DNA of 21,309 bases from a virus. Both the position numbers and the translations under genes were made by a program. This document shows positions 15,973-21,309 of the stretch, one piece after another. The DNA is taken from positions 1 through 21,309 of the IMG/VR virus record IMGVR_UViG_3300030110_000490. The stretch is one strand, 5' to 3'. Every line of letters starts with the position of its first letter. Within the stretch, counting starts at the first letter, position 1. The notes below the pieces were generated by a model. That model was given only the letters and a program-made list of their open reading frames with translations. It had not been told where the DNA came from and ran no database searches.

Positions 15973-16798
15973 TATGTTTTACCTCTGGTATAGTATCTTT
16001 AGGTTCTCGTTCAACATGGGTTAAGTATCTTGGTTTATCTTTGTACAAGAATAACCTTAACTTAGGCCAGCACTCCCATTTAAAATCACAGTAAGAACAA
16101 TTAACTCCTAGCTTCATGTTACCACTCTTACCATCAGCAACAGGTTCGTAACACCTACCAGGTATTTCTTTTTGTTTAACAACTTTCTTTATTTCTTTTA
16201 CTCGTTTTTCTATGTTGACCATATCCATGTCTTCAACTGGCATATACGTGATTGCACCACTTTGTTTGTTAAGAGCAAGGAAACCACCCTCATTGGAGCC
16301 TTCAGTAGCATAAATATAACCAGAGATTTGAGCCATATAACCGAATGGATCATTCTCTGGTAGTGTACCATTCTTAAACTTTTGAAAAGCAAACGCAGAT
16401 GCACTCTTAACATCAACCACTTTGCCATCGATTTTGCAATCAATGTGGCCTTTAATACCTTTAATCTGTACTTCATGTTGCTCATGTGTTACCTCATGTC
16501 CTGCTTCTTTTACTAAGTAAAGCATTAAAGCTTCTACTAAATCACCGAACATAAATTTTATTCTGGTATCAGGTAATAATGGTTCTCCTTTAGTTCCATT
16601 ACACTCATACCAAAGTTGTCTGTTTGGTTTACCTATATTAGACATACGTAAGTTTGTATTTTGTTTACGATTTTCCATCTGACGTTTAATAGAATTTTTA
16701 ATACTTTCCCCTAACTCTTCTAAAAATTTAGGGGTAGTTTCTTCTACCCCTTCAGTTACAAGAGTATGTATATCTTCTATAAGTGAATCAATCTTCAT
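15962..16798 (-). CDS. RecB/Cas4-type PD-(D/E)XK exonuclease with possible Fe-S cluster (278 aa)
   Basis: The nuclease core has Glu89 (FGDLVEALM), Asp120 (KGHIDCKIDG), Asp129 and Lys131 (VVDVKSA), and the RecB-family QxxxY motif at Gln157-Tyr161 (AQISGY). Cysteines at 66, 216, 234, 237 and 243 (YEC; RCY; NCSYCDFKWEC) include an N-terminal one plus a C-terminal cluster. That arrangement in Cas4 and AddB nucleases holds a 4Fe-4S cluster. The place in the gene order, beside SSB and endonuclease I, is that of the T7 gp6 exonuclease, so it likely degrades host DNA and processes phage DNA ends. The ATG overlaps the previous stop (ATGA), with AAAAGGG upstream. The nuclease fold is clear, and the cluster is inference. 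Confidence 0.85.
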   Translation of the reverse strand: MKIDSLIEDIHTLVTEGVEETTPKFLEELGESIKNSIKRQMENRKQNTNLRMSNIGKPNRQLWYECNGTKGEPLLPDTRIKFMFGDLVEALMLYLVKEAGHEVTHEQHEVQIKGIKGHIDCKIDGKVVDVKSASAFAFQKFKNGTLPENDPFGYMAQISGYIYATEGSNEGGFLALNKQSGAITYMPVEDMDMVNIEKRVKEIKKVVKQKEIPGRCYEPVADGKSGNMKLGVNCSYCDFKWECWPKLRLFLYKDKPRYLTHVEREPKDTIPEVKHNEV

Positions 16799-16989
16799 TT
16801 ATTTTGCCCTTTTGATTTTATATCACAAGAAGTTTCATCAAATTTAAAAACACTTTCTTGGAATAACTCAATTATTTTATCTACATCTGACCCAGATACA
16901 CAACTATTTATAATTACTTTTGCACACTGACTTTGTTTAGGGCTTACAGTATGTACATATCTGAAAGTTAACTCTACATTTTCTAACAT
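16795..16989 (-). CDS. Hypothetical protein, 64 aa
   Basis: I place the start at ATG 16989, which has GAAAGG 6 nt upstream; an in-frame GTG at 17016 has a ribosome site only 2 nt away. The protein starts MLENVELTFRYVHTVSPKQS and continues QCAKVIINSCVSGSDVDKII, so it looks like a compact mixed alpha/beta domain with three cysteines. No family is recognised. It ends in an ATGA overlap with the exonuclease gene, so a role linked to that nuclease is possible. A GC-rich hairpin lies between it and SSB. Confidence 0.65.
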   Translation of the reverse strand: MLENVELTFRYVHTVSPKQSQCAKVIINSCVSGSDVDKIIELFQESVFKFDETSCDIKSKGQNK

Positions 16990-17020
16990 TTGTAACCTTT
17001 CACCTAGCTTTACCACCTCT

Positions 17021-17070
17021 TGCTAGTCTCCAAGGACATTACGCTGCCGACCCTCGCTACCTTGGCCCAG
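17021..17070 (-). other. GC-rich hairpin element between SSB and the next gene
   Basis: The gap after SSB holds a 50-nt stretch with 30 G or C (60%), against an AT-rich surrounding. CCAAGG and CCTTGG (17030-17035 and 17060-17065) are exact inverted complements around a 24-nt loop, which on the - strand contains a smaller CGA-GGG-TCG hairpin. No T-tract follows, so it is not an ordinary terminator. It has no tRNA T-loop. It could be an RNA processing or stability element in the SSB-nuclease transcript. Confidence 0.45.
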
Positions 17071-17081
17071 TTTAAATTTAA

Positions 17082-17519
17082 TTACTCCATATCATCATCG
17101 AATAGCTCATCATCACTGGAACTATCATCATCAAAGTCATCGCCATTGCTGTTGTATTCAACAAGTTCTTTAACTTTAATAGCAGCAATGCCAGCAAACA
17201 ATCCAGGATACTTACCATCGTATGCTTGTACTTTAACATCTGCTGTAGTTCCATTACCTACTATAGAACCATCAACTAGCCCTTTAGATTTATCCATAAC
17301 TTTAGGTGGGAAGTTAGACTTACAAGTCATAAACATACCACGATCATCATCTTTTGTTCTGACTCTTTCATCAAGACCTAAATTAGAGATAGCTTTAATA
17401 TGTTCTTTAGTTAAGGCAGAAATATCTACTGTATATTTACCAGCTAACTCATTTTTCTTAGTTAGAAAAGGCCAGTAAAGTTGTACATCTTTAAGAATTA
17501 TTGTTCCTTGTATTGACAT
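17082..17519 (-). CDS. Single-stranded DNA-binding protein, T7 gp2.5-like (145 aa)
   Basis: The protein begins MSIQGTIILKDVQLYWPFLT, followed by an OB-fold-like beta-rich body containing RGMFMTCKSNFPPKVMD and DGSIVGNGTTADVKVQAYDG. It ends in a long acidic tail (about 124-145, mostly Asp, Ser and Glu). The acidic tail is the hallmark of T7 gp2.5-type and bacterial SSBs, where it contacts polymerase and helicase. The last residue is Glu, without the terminal aromatic of gp2.5. The protein would protect single-stranded DNA and coordinate the replisome. A perfect sigma70 promoter and an AAGGAG ribosome site precede it, so it leads its own transcript. Confidence 0.82.
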   Translation of the reverse strand: MSIQGTIILKDVQLYWPFLTKKNELAGKYTVDISALTKEHIKAISNLGLDERVRTKDDDRGMFMTCKSNFPPKVMDKSKGLVDGSIVGNGTTADVKVQAYDGKYPGLFAGIAAIKVKELVEYNSNGDDFDDDSSSDDELFDDDME

Positions 17520-17549
17520 AATGTCACTCCTTTTTGTTTATCTATAAAT

Positions 17550-17578
17550 ATTATATCATTGTAAATTTATAATGTCAA
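17550..17578 (-). promoter_or_regulatory. Consensus sigma70 promoter upstream of SSB
   Basis: On the - strand TTGACA (17578-17573) is followed by a 17-nt spacer and TATAAT (17555-17550), both perfect consensus. TGA precedes the -10 as an extended -10 element. Transcription would start near 17543, about 24 nt before the SSB ATG, which has its own AAGGAG. The element sits in the only sizeable gap between polymerase and SSB. It would transcribe SSB and the downstream nuclease, phosphatase and reductase genes using host RNA polymerase. Confidence 0.85.
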
Positions 17579-17586
17579 ATGTTTAT

Positions 17587-19440
17587 TTAATGTGTGTCAT
17601 ACCAGTTCCTTCCTATTTTGTACTCTCCATCTAAAGGACAGTTAAGTTTAAAATATTTACCTGCATCAACTATAGATTGCACAATAATTTTACCTACTGT
17701 ATCTGCTTGAGATTTTAAAACTTCTACTTGGAACTCGTCATGCACAATAGCTACTTGCTTTGCATCTAACTTTAACTTTCTTATTCTTTGATGCCATAAA
17801 CACATAGCGTATTTCATTACAACTGCTTCACCTCCTTGTAAGTATGCACTTAATGCGAAGTGTTCTGATTTAATTTGAATTTTTCTTCCATCAAGTCCAA
17901 CCATTCTTCCAACTTTAGCAGATCTTCTTGCTCTAGCTTTGAGTCTAGCGAGTGCTGGTGTATTACTAAGGAAATCTTCTTTAACTTTTTTACCTCTTTT
18001 TGTATCTCCTCCAATGATTCTACCAACCTTTTCATCTCCTGCTCCAAGAAGCCATGCGTAGATAAACGTCTTTGCAATATTTCTATTTGACCATTGTTTT
18101 TCTTTTTCATTCCATTTTCCTTTGTCTATACCCATTGATTCTAAATTTTTATTATGTATATCACCATGAACTACTTCATGTGTATAAGCAGGATCATCCA
18201 TATAATGTGCTAAAATTCTTAATTGAATCCCAGCTGCATCAACACCCAATAAGACATGAGTATCAGGGTTGCTACTAATAAAACAAGCACGACACTCACT
18301 ACCATATGGGGAGTTAATACCCGGTATGTTTCCCAAGTTGGGACCATTATGAGACATACGATGAGTAATAGCCCCAATGCTAAACACGTTACCATGAACT
18401 CTATTGTCATTTCCCAAAGCATCTAACCATCCTTCTATTGTTTTAGATCTAGATACACACATTGCATACTCTGCAAGAGATCGTAAAGATTGTGGAGCAT
18501 TAGGTGCAAGCGTATCTAAATTCTCATCACACAACTGCCACCTATACTTTTGTTCTTCTTGAAACTCTTCTTCACTTATCGTTTTATTAAATTTCTTTTC
18601 TAATAAAGTACGATAACCTTTAGTTCTAATTGTAGGATTCCACCAAGGATTAAGTCTTTCTACTTTCTGTTTAGGTGAGTTTAAATTAAAATCTTCCCAT
18701 TCAATCCTAGAAAATGGGCCACTAACTTGAGTATAATCAGAGTCAAGAAACTTTAAACCTACCTTGGATAGCTCCCCATCTTTGGTATACCTTGGTGTAA
18801 TTTCTTTTATTAACTTAGGTTTAGATTTCATTTCTGATAGTATAGATTCTTGTAGAACATCTATTCGATTTGAAATTTTGGCAAAGAGTAAGTTAACCTT
18901 TACTATATCCAATGCAAATCCATACTGTCTTTGATTTTCTAAATAGTATTGGGTGTAATGTTCTATCTTACTAGCGTCTTCGCTTCCTAGCTCTTTGCCC
19001 TCTAACTTTAAAGATCGTGCTACCTTGTACGTTAACTCAACATCATTGATACAATAGTCTAACATTTCATTACTGTACTCTGTAAAGTCTTTATGTACTA
19101 ACTTAGGATGATTTAAATACTTACCCCAAGCTGCTAATGAATGACCTGCTGTACGATTATACTTTTGTAGTCTAGATATTAGTAAAGTATCTCGTACTCT
19201 TGAAGGTCTAATACTAATACCTAAAACTTTTTTAATAACTTGTAAGTCATAAGCTATAAAGTTATGTCCTATCCATAACCTTACATCTTCTGCAAACTTA
19301 ACGAAGTCATCAAGAGTATCAGGAGTCCAGCTATGTATCTCTCCACTGTCATAGTCTTTACAAACTATACACCAGATAGAGTTAACATTAGGTAACAGTC
19401 CGTCTGCTTCAATGTCGCAAACTACTGTACGTTGTGACAT
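17587..19440 (-). CDS. Family A DNA polymerase, T7 gp5-like (617 aa)
   Basis: The 3'-5' exonuclease domain comes first: Asp9 and Glu11 (CDIEADGL), Asp65 (GHNFIAYD), and Tyr129 to Asp133 (YCIND). The polymerase domain has motif A at Asp401 (LGVDAAGIQLRIL), motif B at Arg453, Lys457, Tyr461 (RNIAKTFIYAWLLGAGDEK), and motif C at His568-Asp569-Glu570 (AIVHDEFQVEV). The length is a little below T7 gp5 (704 aa). Tyr461 corresponds to E. coli Pol I position 762 and T7 Tyr526. Two conserved positions differ from T7: the motif A steric-gate Glu is Gln406, and the second motif B Tyr is Leu465. The enzyme replicates the phage genome. It starts 2 nt after the primase-helicase stop, with AAAAGGAA as ribosome site. 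Confidence 0.95.
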   Translation of the reverse strand: MSQRTVVCDIEADGLLPNVNSIWCIVCKDYDSGEIHSWTPDTLDDFVKFAEDVRLWIGHNFIAYDLQVIKKVLGISIRPSRVRDTLLISRLQKYNRTAGHSLAAWGKYLNHPKLVHKDFTEYSNEMLDYCINDVELTYKVARSLKLEGKELGSEDASKIEHYTQYYLENQRQYGFALDIVKVNLLFAKISNRIDVLQESILSEMKSKPKLIKEITPRYTKDGELSKVGLKFLDSDYTQVSGPFSRIEWEDFNLNSPKQKVERLNPWWNPTIRTKGYRTLLEKKFNKTISEEEFQEEQKYRWQLCDENLDTLAPNAPQSLRSLAEYAMCVSRSKTIEGWLDALGNDNRVHGNVFSIGAITHRMSHNGPNLGNIPGINSPYGSECRACFISSNPDTHVLLGVDAAGIQLRILAHYMDDPAYTHEVVHGDIHNKNLESMGIDKGKWNEKEKQWSNRNIAKTFIYAWLLGAGDEKVGRIIGGDTKRGKKVKEDFLSNTPALARLKARARRSAKVGRMVGLDGRKIQIKSEHFALSAYLQGGEAVVMKYAMCLWHQRIRKLKLDAKQVAIVHDEFQVEVLKSQADTVGKIIVQSIVDAGKYFKLNCPLDGEYKIGRNWYDTH

Positions 19441-19442
19441 AT

Positions 19443-21062
19443 CTATTCCTTTTCTTCTTTGTTAAGTTCAGTTAATCTTCCTGTTAGTTTGTTAAAATAA
19501 AGTGAAGAGGTTGGTCCTGTTAAACCAGAGAACCTATTCTTTAACACACGAATGAGTGTTGTGTTCCTCTCTTGCTCGTCTTGGGCTTGTCCATTTCTCT
19601 CCAACCCAAATACAAAATTGGCGAGTTGCCCAAGTCCCGCTGTTCCTCGTAAATCTGACAGACTCGTAATGCCCCCTTCTTCAAGAGGTTTCGTTGCCTG
19701 TCTTCTTGAGTGGGCCACAGCACACAAAACAATTCCGAGTTCAACTGCAATCGCTTTAAGTTTATGTCCGATTTCATCTAACATTTTCCTCTCATCACCA
19801 GGGTTATCCGATACCATAAAGCTAATGTGATCGAGTATTAAAAATTTACAATCACACCCTCGTACTAGGAATTTTATTTTATCTACGAGATAGTCTACTG
19901 AATTATCCCTAAACCTTTCCCCTAATGTGAAGACTCTGCCTGTACCCCACGTATTTTTGTATGCTTGTTCATACTCCTCATCAGTATACGAAGCATCTGG
20001 TAAGTGAAAAGGAATACTAGCATCACATGTCATAAGTCCATGTGCAGTATCCAATGTCCCTTCCTCAAGGTAGATTACACCAAGGTTAACATCTGTTGAT
20101 TTTAATACATGGTATGAGATTTCTCTAAGTACATTGGTCTTACCTATCCCTGTACCTGCTGTAATAATTATGAACTCACCTTCACGCATACCATAGGTAA
20201 TATTCTGAAGAGCTTCCCAAGGGTAAGAAAAGATAGCTTCTTTAGGTTTACTCTTAATCACTTCCCATATATCCTGTCCAGATAAAATGTCATCAGGTTT
20301 ATACTGTTCAGCCGCCCACCATAACCTGTTAAACTCTGCTGAATCTTTTTCCTCTAAGTATTTACCTGCATCTTTTTTATTTAACTTAATAACTTTACAT
20401 TTCTTAGGGAATAAAGATGCAACTTCCTTGGCTGCATTTTTACCTGCATCATCATTATCAAAACAAATAATAATGTTATCAAAACTATCGAGCCATTCGT
20501 AGTTTTTCTTAGCGTCCCTGTATGCAGAAGTAGCAGACCTGACTCCAACAGTAGGGTATTTACTTCCCATCATTTGGTATACTGCCATTGTATCTATCTC
20601 CCCTTCACATATTGTAAGATACTTACCGCTACTAGAAAACTTTGATGCCCCAAAGAAAGTAGCCTTGGTTATTGGTCCTTTAACAAAGAAATCTTTAGGT
20701 TCTGTTCGTACCTTATACGCTATAATATTCCCATCTTTTGTAGTATAAGGATAGTAATGTTTTATTACTACCTTATCACGTACATCCAGACGAACATCAT
20801 AAAATTTTAATGTCTCTTTCTTTATGTTACGATCATGTAATGAACCTACCTTTGTCTCCTTTAAATCAGGTAAAGGTTCAAAGCTTCTATTTATTTGTGC
20901 TTGCATAATAGGTTTTACCTTATCAGTTGGTGGTTGTGTTAATTTATTACAAGAGAAACAAAACATATGACCATCATCAAACAGAGTGTTAGCATCTGAA
21001 GACCCACAGACATCACATGAATATCTCCCTACCATTTTAGAAGTATTCGATTCACTCTTCAT
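19443..21062 (-). CDS. Primase-helicase, T7 gp4-like (539 aa)
   Basis: The N-terminal zinc ribbon has Cys16, Cys19, Cys35 and Cys38 (SCDVCG and FCFSC), as in full-length T7 gp4A, which needs it to recognise priming sites. The TOPRIM primase core has Glu154 (TICEGEIDTM) and Asp202/Asp204 (ICFDNDDAG). The RecA-like helicase has Walker A at 302-309 (AGTGIGKT), Walker B at 408-411 (LILD), and His451 near AVAHSRRQ. The order and the length (T7 gp4, 566 aa) agree. It makes RNA primers and unwinds DNA as a hexamer for the polymerase encoded next. Its ATG lies 11 nt inside the end of the small upstream gene. Confidence 0.95.
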   Translation of the reverse strand: MKSESNTSKMVGRYSCDVCGSSDANTLFDDGHMFCFSCNKLTQPPTDKVKPIMQAQINRSFEPLPDLKETKVGSLHDRNIKKETLKFYDVRLDVRDKVVIKHYYPYTTKDGNIIAYKVRTEPKDFFVKGPITKATFFGASKFSSSGKYLTICEGEIDTMAVYQMMGSKYPTVGVRSATSAYRDAKKNYEWLDSFDNIIICFDNDDAGKNAAKEVASLFPKKCKVIKLNKKDAGKYLEEKDSAEFNRLWWAAEQYKPDDILSGQDIWEVIKSKPKEAIFSYPWEALQNITYGMREGEFIIITAGTGIGKTNVLREISYHVLKSTDVNLGVIYLEEGTLDTAHGLMTCDASIPFHLPDASYTDEEYEQAYKNTWGTGRVFTLGERFRDNSVDYLVDKIKFLVRGCDCKFLILDHISFMVSDNPGDERKMLDEIGHKLKAIAVELGIVLCAVAHSRRQATKPLEEGGITSLSDLRGTAGLGQLANFVFGLERNGQAQDEQERNTTLIRVLKNRFSGLTGPTSSLYFNKLTGRLTELNKEEKE

Positions 21063-21195
21063 TAACTTCCTGCTCCTTCCAATTATAAAAGACAGCCTTA
21101 CGTCTACGTAATTCTGTTTCAGTTATACGTGTTTCTTTTGTTGACATTTTAGGGTAAACTTTAGCTTGACGTTTATCTAACTTTTTATAGTTCAT
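21052..21195 (-). CDS. Small basic protein, 47 aa
   Basis: The ATG at 21195 directly follows the stop of the gene at the right edge and has GAGGAG 6 nt upstream, a strong site. The TGA at 21052-21054 lies 11 nt inside the primase-helicase gene. The protein starts MNYKKLDKRQAKVYPKMSTK, continues ETRITETELRRRKAVFYNWK, and ends in acidic residues. It is helical and Arg/Lys-rich. No family is recognised. Coupling to primase-helicase suggests a replication accessory, as inference only. Confidence 0.62.
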   Translation of the reverse strand: MNYKKLDKRQAKVYPKMSTKETRITETELRRRKAVFYNWKEQEVNEE

Positions 21196-21309
21196 TTACT
21201 TCTCCTCAATATATACTCGTAATGATTTACTATTTTTAATTGACTGCCCATACCTATGTTCTCTCCAATTAAGACCCTCTTTAAGATGCTGTCCTCTTAT
21301 ACGCATCTT
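21196..21309 (-). CDS. Small basic hypothetical protein, possibly 5' partial
   Basis: The frame is open to the window edge. An ATG at 21306 gives a 36-residue product starting MRIRGQHLKEGLNWREHRYG and ending VYIEEK, but the real start may lie outside. The stop (21196-21198) abuts the ATG of the 47-aa gene. The sequence is protein-like, rich in Arg, Lys and His. No family is recognised. Confidence 0.45.
   Translation of the reverse strand, partial: KMRIRGQHLKEGLNWREHRYGQSIKNSKSLRVYIEEK

Noticed and set aside
17021-17070. GC-rich island as a tRNA gene or tRNA-derived attachment site
   Set aside because: No T-loop consensus, no acceptor pairing and no integrase gene in the window.
17020-17478. 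152-codon + strand ORF opposite SSB
   Set aside because: It is a shadow of the SSB gene: Ser/Leu-rich low-complexity translation, no ribosome site, and antisense to a clear OB-fold-type protein with acidic tail.
1-21309. CRISPR array, insertion sequence, tandem repeats or rRNA
   Set aside because: No regularly spaced repeats, transposase motifs, flanking inverted repeats or rRNA-like segments were seen by eye on either strand.

Overview
The window looks like about half of the genome of a lytic, short-tailed (podovirus-type) double-stranded DNA phage with T7-like building blocks. It carries a T7 gp4-like primase-helicase, a T7 gp5-like family A DNA polymerase, a gp2.5-like single-strand binding protein, a gp3-like endonuclease I, a RecB-type nuclease where T7 has gp6, a gp12-type tail nozzle and large ejection proteins. 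The DNA is strongly AT-rich by eye (roughly a third G+C). With the class II ribonucleotide reductase, a 3TM-type holin and small proteins of the kind seen in marine phages, this suggests a phage of a low-GC marine bacterium, perhaps a pelagiphage. The host assignment is inference. No rRNA, tRNA, CRISPR array, insertion sequence or integrase was seen. Terminase, portal, capsid and any phage RNA polymerase would lie outside the window.

Layout. Positions 1-10412 on the + strand hold virion genes: a nozzle protein cut by the left edge, a gp14-like small internal protein, two large ejection proteins (1603 and 618 aa), and a virion lysozyme with GH24 and LysM domains. Positions 10617-11958 on the + strand hold a compact lysis cassette: holin, two small basic proteins, a GH24 endolysin and a 35-aa Cys-rich protein, joined by 1-23 nt overlaps. 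A rho-independent terminator at 12021-12067 closes this unit. From 12070 to the right edge everything is on the - strand. In transcription order: two small ORFs, primase-helicase, polymerase, promoter, SSB, a GC-rich hairpin, a small ORF, RecB-type nuclease, endonuclease I, metallophosphatase, three small ORFs, ribonucleotide reductase, a 24-aa membrane peptide, a DUF3310 protein and a small ORF. The two units converge on the terminator.

How the genes work together. Reductase, phosphatase and nucleases would supply and recycle nucleotides. Primase-helicase, polymerase and SSB form a replisome. Endonuclease I resolves branched DNA. The virion genes build the tail nozzle and the ejected channel, including its own peptidoglycan hydrolase. 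Holin plus endolysin lyse the cell.

Least expected features. A 56-aa two-helix membrane protein is encoded on the - strand inside the + strand block (10372-10542), behind a near-consensus sigma70 promoter. A second, perfect consensus promoter of the same design precedes SSB. Several tightly coupled microproteins fill gaps that a length-filtered gene finder would leave empty. The polymerase has substitutions at two conserved active-site positions. No gene-free stretch exceeds 300 bases; the longest are about 110 bases (11959-12069, terminator region) and about 70 bases (10543-10616, 17017-17081 and 17520-17586, all described).
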